DNA of 64,000 nt from Taurinivorans muris (GCF_025232395.1 NZ_CP065938.1:2046001-2110000), one strand, 5' to 3'. Numbered from the stretch's first letter, positions 27,401 through 36,396 are shown. The notes: generated by a model not told the origin, from the letters alone. Numbers and translations are program-made.

Positions 27401-29233
27401 TTATTCTTCCATGTTCTCCGCCCGTTCTGCCGCTTCAAGTTCGGCTTCACGGATAAGGATTTCTTCCAGTTGTATATCCGCCGAGATGACGCCCGTGATA
27501 TCGTCGTTTTCGTTGGTGACCGCCATGGAAACGGTGATGATCAGTTTGCCTGTGTATTGGGATTGGTATAAATCGCTGATGTGCAGCTTACCTGTGCTGA
27601 TAGGCGCTTTAAACCATTCACGGCCGGAATAGTCATAACCTTTTTTCGGTAAATTGCCGTATTTTTCCTGATAGCTCGGATCAGTGATGACTGCTTCCAA
27701 AAGCTCCCCTTTGATATTGTTCAGAGTCAGGAATTGAATGAACGGATACTGTTCGACAAAAAGGTTCATGGCTTTGATTGTTTCTTCGTTTCCGCTTTCG
27801 GCGACGCAGACGCCGGCAAGCTTCGTAATGATATGGGCTGCAAGGCGGCCTGCGAGGCGTTTGATTTTTTGCAGTTCTGTCACAAAAAGTTCCGGCAGGT
27901 ACCGTTTGGTCAGCACAAGCATTTCTTGCGTGGAGAATGATGTGTTGCGTCCTTCTTCATAGGCTTTCATGATTTCATTGTAAAGCTTGCCTATGGCTGG
28001 GTGCTGTTTGCTGATTTGGTTTTCCCCTTCCAGTTTGAAGTGGTGGTTCACCCAATAGGCGACGCCCGCTTTGCCCGCTTTATCCGTAATGATAATCGGA
28101 ACAGGACGTCCCAAAATCGTTTTCGTATCGAAAATATTGTAAATTTCCTCATTTTTTGCCAAACCGTCAATATGCACGCCTGCTGCCGTCGCGTTAAATT
28201 CCGCCCCCACAAAAGGATAGTTCGGCGGAATTTTATATTCAAGTTCATTTTCAAAAAATTCGGCGATTTCGGAAATGACTGCCGTATCTGCTGCTTCGTC
28301 CTGTCCTGTTAAGGAAATATATTCTATGACAAGGGCTTCGATGGGCGTGTTGCCTGTTCTTTCGCCGAAGCCGAGCAATGCTCCGTTTACGGCTCCGCAG
28401 CCGTAGAGCCAAGCCGTCACTCCGTTGACAAGGACTTTATGGAAATCATTGTGTCCATGCCATTCAAGCCATTCTCCGGGAACGCCCGCCTCATCCGTAA
28501 ACGCGCGCACAATGCGCTGAACGGAACGGGGAAGCGCCGCTCCGCCATAAGGAACGCCAAAGCCCATGGTATCGCATAATCTGATTTTGACGGGCATGGA
28601 TGCCTGCTTTGACAATTCCATGAGTTTACCTGCAAAAGGAAGGCAAAAGCCGTAAATATCCGCCCTTGTGATGTCTTCAAAGTGGCAGCGAGGTACAATG
28701 CCCCATGCAAGGGCTTGTTCCACAAGCTTTAAATAATCATTCATGGCTGTTGTTCGGTTTTTGCCGAGCTTCAGATAAAGGTGGTAATCGGAAACACTGG
28801 TCAGCATGCCCACTTCATCGAATTCCATATCCCGGGCGATTTTCAAATCATCGATATTCGCCCTTATCCAGCCTGTTATACGCGGAAAACGGTATCCTCT
28901 CGCCCGGCAGGTATCGATGGCTTTTCTGTCTTTTTGGGAATACATGAAAAATTCGGAGGCTTGTATGAGTCCGCTTTTTCCGCCTAATTTATGCAGCAAA
29001 TCGAACATGCGCGCTATCTGCTTTACGCTGTAAGGCGGGCGCGCTTGCTGCCCGTCACGGAATGTTGTGTCTGTAATGAAAAAAGGATTGGCGGGACGGG
29101 GAGGAATGGTGACATCATCAAATTCGATGCGGCCGATTTTGGAATAAGGGAATACTTCGCGGTAAAGCTGTGGGTGTTCACGCTCTTCCATTAAGAGAGT
29201 TCTGGAAGCGCTTTTTTTATAAATAATGGACAT
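27401..29233 (-). CDS. HMGL-like (2-isopropylmalate/homocitrate synthase family) protein fused to a PDC-type sensor domain
   Basis: 610 residues. Residues about 45-330 form an HMGL TIM barrel with FITDTTFRDGQQ, the metal-binding HGHND and GFGERTGNTPIEAL, all catalytic positions of the LeuA/homocitrate synthase class. Then comes a linker (330-460). The C-terminal 140 residues read like a PDC/Cache fold (SGREWFKAPISTGKLHISD, ITVSMAVTNENDDITG, then an acidic helical tail). No signal peptide or membrane span is seen, so the Cache-like part would be cytosolic. Relatives in Desulfovibrio carry misleading names such as histone-lysine N-methyltransferase. The acceptor keto acid is not predictable; the fused domain suggests ligand control. 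Confidence 0.75.
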   Translation of the reverse strand: MSIIYKKSASRTLLMEEREHPQLYREVFPYSKIGRIEFDDVTIPPRPANPFFITDTTFRDGQQARPPYSVKQIARMFDLLHKLGGKSGLIQASEFFMYSQKDRKAIDTCRARGYRFPRITGWIRANIDDLKIARDMEFDEVGMLTSVSDYHLYLKLGKNRTTAMNDYLKLVEQALAWGIVPRCHFEDITRADIYGFCLPFAGKLMELSKQASMPVKIRLCDTMGFGVPYGGAALPRSVQRIVRAFTDEAGVPGEWLEWHGHNDFHKVLVNGVTAWLYGCGAVNGALLGFGERTGNTPIEALVIEYISLTGQDEAADTAVISEIAEFFENELEYKIPPNYPFVGAEFNATAAGVHIDGLAKNEEIYNIFDTKTILGRPVPIIITDKAGKAGVAYWVNHHFKLEGENQISKQHPAIGKLYNEIMKAYEEGRNTSFSTQEMLVLTKRYLPELFVTELQKIKRLAGRLAAHIITKLAGVCVAESGNEETIKAMNLFVEQYPFIQFLTLNNIKGELLEAVITDPSYQEKYGNLPKKGYDYSGREWFKAPISTGKLHISDLYQSQYTGKLIITVSMAVTNENDDITGVISADIQLEEILIREAELEAAERAENMEE

Positions 29234-29269
29234 ATTTTTTCCTTGTTGTGTAAAATGAGAATAATGTGT

Positions 29270-29299
29270 ATACTAAACCTTTTTCACCTAAGAAGTCAA
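29270..29299 (-). promoter_or_regulatory. Putative promoter of the HMGL-dsb-ribF-nikR-folE2 operon
   Basis: On the minus strand TTGACT (29299-29294) and TAGTAT (29275-29270) are 18 bases apart, about 37 bases before the HMGL-like start codon. It is back to back with the CGGC-gene promoter. Confidence 0.45.
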
Positions 29300-29329
29300 A
29301 GCCTTGTGCATAAAAAAAATTTTTGGATA

Positions 29330-29358
29330 TTGACTTTGCTGTTCATAAAGACTAATAA
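29330..29358 (+). promoter_or_regulatory. Putative promoter of the CGGC-domain gene
   Basis: TTGACT at 29330-29335 and TAATAA at 29353-29358 with a 17-base spacer, 25 bases before the start codon; AGGAGA precedes the ATG. Confidence 0.5.
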
Positions 29359-29382
29359 GAAATTCTTATAGGAGACTGTATT

Positions 29383-29742
29383 ATGAAAAAATTAGGTATT
29401 ATTCGTTGCCAGCAGACAGAGGATATGTGTCCCGGAACACGGGATTTCACAACAGCGAAAGAAGGGTCTGGATCTCTTGCGGAAAGCGGTATCGGTCAAT
29501 GTGAGGTTGTCGGTTTTGTGAGCTGCGGCGGCTGTCCGGGCAAAAAAGCCGTGACACGCGCTGCAATGCTTAAAGAACGCGGTGCGGAAGTCATTATGCT
29601 TGCTTCCTGTATCGGAAAAGGAACTCCCATCGGTTTTCCCTGTCCCAATAAAGGGCTTATGGTCAAAGCCATTAAAGCGAAACTTGGCGAGGATTTTCCC
29701 GTGCTTGAATACAGCCATGAAGCTTCTGCGAAAAAATGCTGA
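29383..29742 (+). CDS. CGGC domain protein (small cysteine-rich, putative metal-binding)
   Basis: 119 residues with eight cysteines. The family-naming CGGC is in VGFVSCGGCPGKKAV (about 47-50), with further Cys in RCQQTEDMC near the start, LASCIGKG and GFPCPNKG, and a C-terminal Cys. The fold resembles a flavodoxin-like or metal/redox domain, common in anaerobes, with no agreed function. The gene is monocistronic, divergent from the HMGL operon and preceded by a clear promoter and ribosome binding site. Confidence 0.8.
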   Translation: MKKLGIIRCQQTEDMCPGTRDFTTAKEGSGSLAESGIGQCEVVGFVSCGGCPGKKAVTRAAMLKERGAEVIMLASCIGKGTPIGFPCPNKGLMVKAIKAKLGEDFPVLEYSHEASAKKC

Positions 29743-30020
29743 TTTTGGTTCTTGCTTTTAACTTCCCGCTTTTACGGGGATGATTTTTATCTTTGCTGTC
29801 GTTATCGGTCATTTTCTTTACCGCAGCAGTTAAAGCGAAAACGTTTTTTTTCACATTTTTTTTTAGCGGTTTTGTCTTGCGTGAGTGTTTCATGTGTGAA
29901 TAATGAATGGCAATATGGCACAAGTATCGCATCATTGCTTGTTTTTTCCGTGTTATCAAAACGTCGTACGTGAAATTTTGCGTTTAGGGATTTGGGGGAA
30001 TTATTTCCCCAAAAAAATGA
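29743..30020. other. Intergenic region between CGGC gene and qrcD, no convincing gene
   Basis: Two short overlapping frames occur here on opposite strands (29752-29973 plus, up to 29959 minus). Neither has a ribosome binding site or recognisable domain. The stretch after 29980 leads into the qrc terminator. Confidence 0.5.
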
Positions 30021-30049
30021 AAAAGCCTAGTATGTTTTACTAGGCTTTT
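30021..30049 (-). terminator. Rho-independent terminator of the qrc operon (works in both directions)
   Basis: AAAAGCCTAGTA / TACTAGGCTTTT stem with a 5-base loop. Read on the minus strand it continues into T-rich sequence ending in TTTTTTT. Confidence 0.8.
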
Positions 30050-30071
30050 GATTTAAGTAGTCAATAATTTC

Positions 30072-31319
30072 TTATTTCTTATTGAGTTCCGCTTCTTGCG
30101 GGAAGAGCGGGCAGTAACGGTACGTTACGGCAATGGTGATAATGGCGTAACCGAGGACAAGGGCGAACGCTCCCCATTCAGCCCAGTTTGCCCAATACCA
30201 GCGCCATTCCTCAAAAGGCATGACAGGAATGCCGAGGGCTTGTACTGTCATGACAAAGCGGTTGAGAACAATGCTGAAGCAAGTAACAAAACAGCCTAAG
30301 TAGAAAAATGCCGGAATTTTTCTGAGAGCAGGCAAAGCCATGCAGACAATGCCGATGACAAGGGCGATGTGTTCGGCATAGAACCATACGGAACTGTAAA
30401 CAAAGCCGGTAAACATCTGTTCAAAGGTCAGTCCGCTTCTTGGGAGAATATCATTCACCCATGCGTAGGAATCGAGGAATTTGCCGATTGTGTAGACAAT
30501 AAGCATTGTTCCGCCGATTTTGCCCATCAATTGTTTTATTTTCCAGGAAACGAGTTTTTTGCTGGTGATTTTTTCCATAAGGGTGACCATAAGGACGGAG
30601 AACATCGGACCGGCGCTTACGGCAGAAAGAAGATAGAGGAAGAAAGTCCAAGGCCAAATGAAGAAACCGTCGCGGAAAATATAGGGACGTCCGAAAAGCA
30701 CGCCGTACATGCCGCCCAGACTGCCCTGGTGGAATGTGGAGAGGAACGCTCCGATACCGGCAAAAAGAGGCATATACACGTGGAAATTGTGGGCAAGGTG
30801 TTGGATGAATGTATTTTTTTCAAATAAGCGTTGTTCAAGAATAAGGGGAATGTATTCAATGATAAGAACAATGCAGTAGCAGGTGATACAGAAAATAACT
30901 TCCGTAAGCATGGAGTGGACGTTCGGATACCAGTAACCGAACCACGCGCGGATCGGCTGTCCGATATCGAGCACCAAGATGAGCATTGCGCCCGTATAGC
31001 AGAGAAAACCGACAACAGCCGTAAAGCTTACGATGTTTTTGAGTTCGTCGATGTTCAAAATATAACGGAGCAGGCCGGTAAAGAAAGCTCCTGCCCCAAG
31101 GGCGATGACCGCAAGGTCCAAAGTGATCCATAAGCCGAAACCGAATTTGTCATCAAGACCGGTTGTGCCGAGACCTTGATATAAAACAACAAAAGCGGCA
31201 ATAACACCCCAAATGAGCAATGCGGTCGGAATCAGCATAAAAAGGGAGAATTGCGTAAAAGAGCAGCGTTCACACCCTTTAGGAAAAAGGGCATTATCTA
31301 TTGGTTTGCTATAATCCAT
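30072..31319 (-). CDS. qrcD: Menaquinone reductase, integral membrane subunit QrcD
   Basis: 415 residues of the NrfD/PsrC family with about ten membrane spans; the N-terminus starts near GCERCSFTQFSLFMLIPTALLIWG. In Desulfovibrio the Qrc complex takes electrons from periplasmic type I cytochrome c3 and reduces menaquinone, which feeds the sulfite/APS reductase side through QmoABC and DsrMKJOP. QrcD holds the quinone site. It is last in the qrcABCD operon, 15 bases after qrcC. Confidence 0.93.
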   Translation of the reverse strand: MDYSKPIDNALFPKGCERCSFTQFSLFMLIPTALLIWGVIAAFVVLYQGLGTTGLDDKFGFGLWITLDLAVIALGAGAFFTGLLRYILNIDELKNIVSFTAVVGFLCYTGAMLILVLDIGQPIRAWFGYWYPNVHSMLTEVIFCITCYCIVLIIEYIPLILEQRLFEKNTFIQHLAHNFHVYMPLFAGIGAFLSTFHQGSLGGMYGVLFGRPYIFRDGFFIWPWTFFLYLLSAVSAGPMFSVLMVTLMEKITSKKLVSWKIKQLMGKIGGTMLIVYTIGKFLDSYAWVNDILPRSGLTFEQMFTGFVYSSVWFYAEHIALVIGIVCMALPALRKIPAFFYLGCFVTCFSIVLNRFVMTVQALGIPVMPFEEWRWYWANWAEWGAFALVLGYAIITIAVTYRYCPLFPQEAELNKK

Positions 31320-31334
31320 AATTTATTCCTTTTC

Positions 31335-32132
31335 CTAGTGAGAGTTATTGAGAAGAACCCGTTCGGGACTGCCCGTTTCTTCATGTCCAAGGTAGTTGTC
31401 ACCCAAACGGCGCACCCATTCCCGTTTGCTCATGTAGTAAACCTGAGGGTCGGTGCCCAGGCGTTCGAGCAGGCGGAATGCGTAAGGGCTCTGCTTGAGT
31501 TCGTAAACACGGTGTTCGGGATTGTTGAGGTCTCCAAAAACAATAGCTCCGTTAGGGCAGGCTTCCGTGCAAGCGGTTTGGTATGCTTCTTCCGGGAGCG
31601 CGAGAGGGTCTTCGCCGTTGGCGATAGCCTTATCCTTAGCTTTCATGAGGCGTTGGTGGCAGAAACTGCATTTTTCGACAACGCCGCGGGGACGGGTGGA
31701 TACGTCGGGACTAAGGGCTTCTTTTAAATCACCGGGCCAATAAGGGTCGAACCAGTTGAAATACCGTGCATGATAAGGGCAGCTCGCCATACAGTAACGG
31801 CAGCCGATGCAGCGGGGGGTGACTTGGCTCACAATGCCGCCTTCTTCGTTTTTATCTGTCGCCACAACCGGGCAGACAGTAACGCAGGAAGGATTGCCGC
31901 ACTGCATGCAAGGGCGGGGGAGGAACACGGTTTCATGTTCCGGGTATTCTTTGTTATTGGAAAGTCTGTATACTTTGAGCCAGTTTAAAGCGCGGAGCTT
32001 ATTGCCGGCGTCTTCCTGCGGCGCAACATTATTTTCGGCTTGGCAAGACATCATGCATGCACCACAGCCTGTGCATTTGTCAAGGTCGATAACCATGCCA
32101 TAGCGGACAGCGAAATCTTTAAAATGTGCCAT
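31335..32132 (-). CDS. qrcC: Menaquinone reductase, iron-sulfur subunit QrcC
   Basis: 265 residues, DmsB/PsrB-like, with cysteine clusters CTGCGACMMSC, CMQCGNPSCVTVCP, CIGCRYCMASCP and a final CSFC ... CTEACP set. This supports several Fe-S clusters that conduct electrons from the heme subunit to the quinone site. No signal peptide is visible, as expected if it is exported with the Tat substrate QrcB. It lies 3 bases after qrcB. Confidence 0.93.
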   Translation of the reverse strand: MAHFKDFAVRYGMVIDLDKCTGCGACMMSCQAENNVAPQEDAGNKLRALNWLKVYRLSNNKEYPEHETVFLPRPCMQCGNPSCVTVCPVVATDKNEEGGIVSQVTPRCIGCRYCMASCPYHARYFNWFDPYWPGDLKEALSPDVSTRPRGVVEKCSFCHQRLMKAKDKAIANGEDPLALPEEAYQTACTEACPNGAIVFGDLNNPEHRVYELKQSPYAFRLLERLGTDPQVYYMSKREWVRRLGDNYLGHEETGSPERVLLNNSH

Positions 32133-32135
32133 GTT

Positions 32136-34178
32136 TTACCCCTTCACCACGTTCACAGCGCTCAGCCATACAGGTAGGTCGGAGCCTGCTTCCATATCTA
32201 TTTGGGTGATTTCTAAGATATTGTTTCCCTTGTTTACTGAAAATCTGTCGAATCCGGTATGTCCGAGTCCCGCCATGACAGCAACGACATCAGGCATGAC
32301 GCCTTCATAGAACCGCACAAGAACGGGCATACTGCCGTTTTTCGTTTCAAGCACGGCTTTTTGTTTGTCGGCAAGTCCGAGTTTTTGAGCTGTCGCCTTA
32401 TTCATTTGCGCAACGCACAGACCGTCTTGCAGCTGGTACTCCGTAATGGCTCTGTTCGCATAAGGAGGAATGCCGGTGCTTGGATTGCCTGCCGCAGAGT
32501 TTATATAAGTATGAAGAGCGATTTCGGAAAGAGGCGCTTTGGCCTGTTTGCTGTGAAGAGGCATGAAATTGAGCGTTGGAACGGAAAAATCATGGAAAGC
32601 TTCCTGATATGTGTCACCGCTTTCAAGATATTCTTTGAAATCCGCATGCAGGGCGTTGGCACGCATTTCAAGCAGGGACGGAATATCGTTCACGCCTAAG
32701 GAAAGCCCGAGTTCGTCCGCAAGGGCGAGGATGAGTTCGCCGACAGGACGTGCTTGGTAGCGGGGGGCTGTCACGGGTTTTGCAAGTGTCCAGTTGATAT
32801 TTCCGGAGCCGTATGGAGTGTAAACATCGTCAAAACGTTCCAAGCCATGGGCTGCCGGAAGAACGAGGTCGCATTCCGCACAGGTTTCGTTCCAATGGGC
32901 CGCAAAGCAAACCGTATAATCGATTTTTGCAAGGCATTCCTTTACTTGCGCGTCTTTTGAAAGCGCATAAACAGGGTTTGCGTCATTGATGAAAAGCAGT
33001 TTAGGCGCATTTGCCATGCCGTTTGCGATTTGCATGGAATAGGCGACAAAATTGCGCGCAAAAATATCGGAATAGCGCTGTGCGGAGGGTAAAAGCGGTT
33101 CTCTTTCAGGCAAGGCCACCATGCCGCCGTCTTGATTTATGCGTCCGAGAACGGCGTTGATGGCGATGGCGAGCATGTGCACAGTTGAACCTAAGCTTTG
33201 TCCTTCCGTTGTTCCTGCAAAAACAAGAGGACGGTTTGCGTTTTTGAGAGCGGAAACAAGTTTTTTCATTTGTTCCGTATCGGTTCCGCAGGCTTTGCCT
33301 GCCTCTTCGATGCTGTAACGGCTTGCAAGAGCGGAAAGGCTCGAATCAGCCATGATATTATTTTTGATGAGTTCGGAAAGAACAGCGCCGAGGAAAATTT
33401 CTTCAGTGCCGGGTTTTACCGGAAGCCATGTGTCTGCGACAACGGCGGTGTTATTTTGCATCGCTCCCGCATAATAAATGGCTTGCTCCGCATTTTCTCC
33501 GGTCGGGTGCGTTTCTTTGAACACAGCCCTGTTGTGGGCAACTGTTCCCCAGCTGTCCATGAAATTCGCTCCGACAGCCAAAATGCAGTCGCTGTTTGCA
33601 ATGTCATAGCCTAAGCTGCCGGAACCGCCAACCGTATTCCAAGCAACGGCGGCGGCTTGTTCATCGCTCGGCATGAAGAAGAAATCCCGGGATCCGTTTT
33701 CTGCGGTAAAAGCTGAAAAAATATCGTTTAAAGAAGAAGAGCTGTCAGAAGTTAAAAAAGCCAGACTTCCTTGTGCGTTCCGTGTTTTTTCCTTGAGAAT
33801 GCTTTCGGCATCTTCCCATGATGTATAGGCGTAACCGCCGTCAGGCCCGCGCTTTAACGGACGTTTTATGCGAGATTCCGCGTAAAGGAGCTGTGCTTCT
33901 GAAGCTGCCAGAGGAGTAAGCCCGCCGGCGGAATAGGCATTGTCTTTGTTTCCGCTTGTGTTGATAACCCTTCCGTCCACAACACGGACTTTCAGCGGTG
34001 TTCCGTCAAGTTTGGAAACAGTGGCAACAGATAAATCTTCACCGTTTTGCAGGCGGGGTATCCAGCCCCAGTTTTGCGTCCAATAGGCAAGGTCATAAAG
34101 GGTTGTCCAAATTGCTGGAGAGGCTGCAAGACCTACTGTTCCACCAAGAGCAAATTTTAAAAATCCACGTCTTTGCAT
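32136..34178 (-). CDS. qrcB: Menaquinone reductase, molybdopterin-oxidoreductase-like subunit QrcB
   Basis: 680 residues with a Tat-type leader (MQRRGFLKFALGGTVGLAASP) and the fold of the DMSO reductase superfamily, including FINDANPVYALS. The segment where catalytic members bear an N-terminal Fe-S cluster has no Cys motif. D. vulgaris QrcB is reported to lack a molybdenum cofactor and to act as a structural or electron-transfer part; the missing motif fits that. It lies between qrcA and qrcC. Confidence 0.92.
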   Translation of the reverse strand: MQRRGFLKFALGGTVGLAASPAIWTTLYDLAYWTQNWGWIPRLQNGEDLSVATVSKLDGTPLKVRVVDGRVINTSGNKDNAYSAGGLTPLAASEAQLLYAESRIKRPLKRGPDGGYAYTSWEDAESILKEKTRNAQGSLAFLTSDSSSSLNDIFSAFTAENGSRDFFFMPSDEQAAAVAWNTVGGSGSLGYDIANSDCILAVGANFMDSWGTVAHNRAVFKETHPTGENAEQAIYYAGAMQNNTAVVADTWLPVKPGTEEIFLGAVLSELIKNNIMADSSLSALASRYSIEEAGKACGTDTEQMKKLVSALKNANRPLVFAGTTEGQSLGSTVHMLAIAINAVLGRINQDGGMVALPEREPLLPSAQRYSDIFARNFVAYSMQIANGMANAPKLLFINDANPVYALSKDAQVKECLAKIDYTVCFAAHWNETCAECDLVLPAAHGLERFDDVYTPYGSGNINWTLAKPVTAPRYQARPVGELILALADELGLSLGVNDIPSLLEMRANALHADFKEYLESGDTYQEAFHDFSVPTLNFMPLHSKQAKAPLSEIALHTYINSAAGNPSTGIPPYANRAITEYQLQDGLCVAQMNKATAQKLGLADKQKAVLETKNGSMPVLVRFYEGVMPDVVAVMAGLGHTGFDRFSVNKGNNILEITQIDMEAGSDLPVWLSAVNVVKG

Positions 34179-34195
34179 GTTCGATCCCCTTTCCC

Positions 34196-34831
34196 TTATT
34201 TATGGCACACAAAACAAGCATTGCTTGCGTTGGTTGTTCCATAGTGTCCCGGATTTGCGTGACAAGCTTCACATTCAGGCATTTTCATAGTGTTTACAGA
34301 ATACGTTGAAATTCTATTTTCTTTGTATACCGGAGGCGTGGTTGTGGAAGCGACATCAAGGTGGCAAATATTGCAGAATTGCTGCGTCGTTTCAAACTCC
34401 GTATGGCAATTTGCACAGCGCTCTAAAGAATGGACCGCGTGGCTGAAGAACACGTTGTCGGGCTGTTTTTGGTAAACAAGCCATTCGTTGCGGATTTCTC
34501 TGCCTTTTTTGACATATTCATCAATAAAACGTTTCTCTTCCGCGCTTTCTGAAACAGCTTCCTCATGGCAAGCCGCACAGGAAGCGGTGTTCGGCAAACC
34601 GTTAAATGAACCGTCTTCCCTGATAAAGTGGCATTCTTCGCAAGCCATGCCTGCATTTTCAATATGCACTACGTGATTGAATTGAATAGGCTGTTTCTTT
34701 TCTTCGAGCTTGATTGCGGGAATGACAGACCAACCAATTACAAGAGCTAAAACAAGACCAACAAGAAAAGGTCCAAAGCCACACCCGCAACATTTTTTTG
34801 CAGGTTTTACTTCTTTACTTTTGTCCTCCAT
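34196..34831 (-). CDS. qrcA: Menaquinone reductase, multiheme cytochrome c subunit QrcA
   Basis: About 211 residues with one N-terminal membrane anchor (GFGPFLVGLVLALVIGWSVIPAI) and six CxxCH heme sites: CEECH, CAACH, CANCH, CNICH, CEACH and CFVCH. It is the entry point for electrons from periplasmic cytochrome c3. The start MEDKSKEVKP is chosen because GAGGAT precedes it; 36 extra upstream codons in frame do not look like the family. Before the anchor lies a KKCCGCGFG run. It is the first gene of qrcABCD. Confidence 0.92.
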   Translation of the reverse strand: MEDKSKEVKPAKKCCGCGFGPFLVGLVLALVIGWSVIPAIKLEEKKQPIQFNHVVHIENAGMACEECHFIREDGSFNGLPNTASCAACHEEAVSESAEEKRFIDEYVKKGREIRNEWLVYQKQPDNVFFSHAVHSLERCANCHTEFETTQQFCNICHLDVASTTTPPVYKENRISTYSVNTMKMPECEACHANPGHYGTTNASNACFVCHK

Positions 34832-35090
34832 CGGTATCCTCATCTTCTTGAAGTATGTTTCTAAGCCATACAAAAGCATGGCAAAAATTTTAAGACACCT
34901 TATAGTATTTTTCAAAATATTGCAATAGACAATATCCAAAAATGATTTTTTTAATTAAGAGGATAATAGCGTGATATGCATACGTTGAATTTTTTGCTTG
35001 TGGGTGGATTTCAAATAAGAAAATGATAGAATTTAAATGAAAGAGAGAAATGATTTGTTTGCATATGATGATTTGCCGTAATTTAAAAGA
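34832..35090. other. Upstream region of qrcA, AT-rich, no gene
   Basis: This stretch holds the qrc promoter region; a weak minus-strand TATAAG with a poor -35 is visible near 34890-34930. No reading frame or structured element stands out. Confidence 0.4.
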
Positions 35091-35118
35091 AAAAGCAAAC
35101 TGATGACAGTTTGCTTTT
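35091..35118 (-). terminator. Rho-independent terminator of the truncated cysteine desulfidase gene
   Basis: AAAAGCAAACTG / CAGTTTGCTTTT with a 4-base loop; read on the minus strand it ends in TTTTTCTTTT. Confidence 0.75.
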
Positions 35119-35157
35119 TGAAGATTGTTTAGCGGACAATAGCGTCTGCCGGGGCGT

Positions 35158-35850
35158 TTAACAAATGGTTTTTTGTTCTTTTTTTATTTTCCAAACAAAT
35201 TCATCCGTATGGTTCATTGTTTCTTTTTGCAGACGATAAATATTGTCAATCGTTACATCGGCCGATTCATGGACAATGCCTTCCGTCGGACCTGTGGATA
35301 TTCCTTGTTCCGCTAAAAGCATGGCATGGAGGGTTGCGAAAAGCCCCGTATAAGCTCTGAATGCGCAGCTTGGTTTTGCACCGTCGCAAATAATTCCGGC
35401 TTGGTTGCCAAGCGATGTGCGGACAATAGCATTTAATACCTCGGCTGAACCGCCTCTCAAATATGCGACCCCGCAGGCAGCGGCTGAAGGAGCAACGCCG
35501 CCGCAATAGCATTCCGGCGATAGGTGTGCGTATTCATGGGAACGGTAATCAAGATAAATGTTGATTAGATTGGATAAGGTTACCGCACGGATGATTTTTT
35601 CCTCGGATTCTTTTCTCCATTCTCCGGCAGCCATGGGAGCCATGGTACAGATAATGCCTTGGTTGCCGCTGCCGGTATTGCTCATCGCTGTATAGCCGGT
35701 ACCGCCCATGCGGGCGTCAAGGCCTGCGATTGTCCATGCCAATGTATAATTGAATTCATCTTTGGCAACAAGCCCTTTTTCCATGTTTTGCAGTAAAACG
35801 CGGCCGCACTGCATACCGAGGGGATTGTCTATGCCGTCCTGGCAAATGCT
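35158..35850 (-). pseudogene. L-cysteine desulfidase family (CyuA/YhaM, UPF0597), 5'-truncated remnant
   Basis: The open frame encodes only the C-terminal half of a protein that is normally about 430 residues. Preserved motifs are NMEKGLVAKDE, DARMGGTGYTAMSNTGSGNQGI, CDGAKPSCAF and TGPTEGIVHESADVTI. Homology can be followed a few codons upstream of the first ATG (DGIDNPLGMQCGR). Beyond that the sequence no longer resembles the family and an in-frame TAA lies at 35941-35943. The N-terminal part with the conserved ALGCTEP cysteine is absent, so no active Fe-S enzyme that releases sulfide from cysteine is expected. The break lies about 350 bases from tRNA-Ser, which suggests loss during an insertion or deletion at that site. 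Confidence 0.8.
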
Positions 35851-36160
35851 GATTTGTGTTTGTTTTGTCCGGCGATAGCCGCTATGTTCATATGCTGCGA
35901 TAATTGTTTTGCTTTCAATAACAGTATTGCAGCATATTTTTTATAAAAAAATGAGCGGTTGATTTTGATATGGTATTGCGGAATGATTTGTGCTTTATGG
36001 AGGTTAAATTTTATCATAGTTGTTAAACAGCAGTATTAATCCATGCTGTTATTCCATAATGCGGTAAGTTAGAATAGATTTATTGCATGCGTTATGGTGT
36101 GGCTTCTTTTTATGAAAGTGGAATGGAAGGTGTTTTTGGAAATAGTATTGATTTTTTTGC
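35851..36160. other. AT-rich stretch between truncated gene and tRNA-Ser
   Basis: No gene with a start, ribosome binding site and recognisable product is seen. It is probably what remains of the missing 5' half of the cysteine desulfidase locus or foreign flanking DNA. Confidence 0.4.
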
Positions 36161-36189
36161 TTGACAAAATAAATATTGTGCAGTAGAAA
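36161..36189 (+). promoter_or_regulatory. Promoter of tRNA-Ser
   Basis: TTGACA at 36161-36166 and TAGAAA at 36184-36189, 17 bases apart, end 16 bases before the mature tRNA. Confidence 0.6.
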
Positions 36190-36205
36190 AACTTTCTGCT
36201 CTTAT

Positions 36206-36300
36206 GGAAAGGTGTCCGAGTCGGCCGAAGGAGCTCGCCTGCTAAGTGAGTATACGGGCTAAAACCTGTATCCAGGGTTCAAATCCCTGCCTTTCCGCCA
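36206..36300 (+). tRNA. tRNA-Ser (anticodon GCU), CCA encoded
   Basis: A 95-base class II tRNA. The acceptor stem GGAAAGG pairs with CCTTTCC, the anticodon stem-loop is CTCGC-CTGCTAA-GTGAG with anticodon GCT, a long variable arm follows, the T loop is GGTTCAAATCC, and CCA is encoded. It reads AGC/AGU serine codons. It is flanked by a truncated gene on one side and a possibly foreign ung on the other; tRNA-Ser genes are frequent integration sites. No second copy of the tRNA 3' end was spotted nearby. Confidence 0.97.
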
Positions 36301-36345
36301 TTTTTTTATAAGATATTGATTTGTCAAATCAGTATTTTCAAATTC

Positions 36346-36396
36346 AGCCTTGATTGTTCATGTGGTGCATTTCACCGGTACAATCAAGGCTTTTTT
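36346..36396 (+). terminator. Rho-independent terminator after tRNA-Ser
   Basis: AGCCTTGATTGT (36346-36357) pairs with ACAATCAAGGCT (36380-36391), followed by TTTTTT. Confidence 0.85.

Noticed and set aside
29672-29959. Basic 95-residue frame on the minus strand next to the CGGC gene
   Set aside because: It overlaps the end of the CGGC gene, has no ribosome binding site, and its Lys-rich look follows from A/T-rich DNA.
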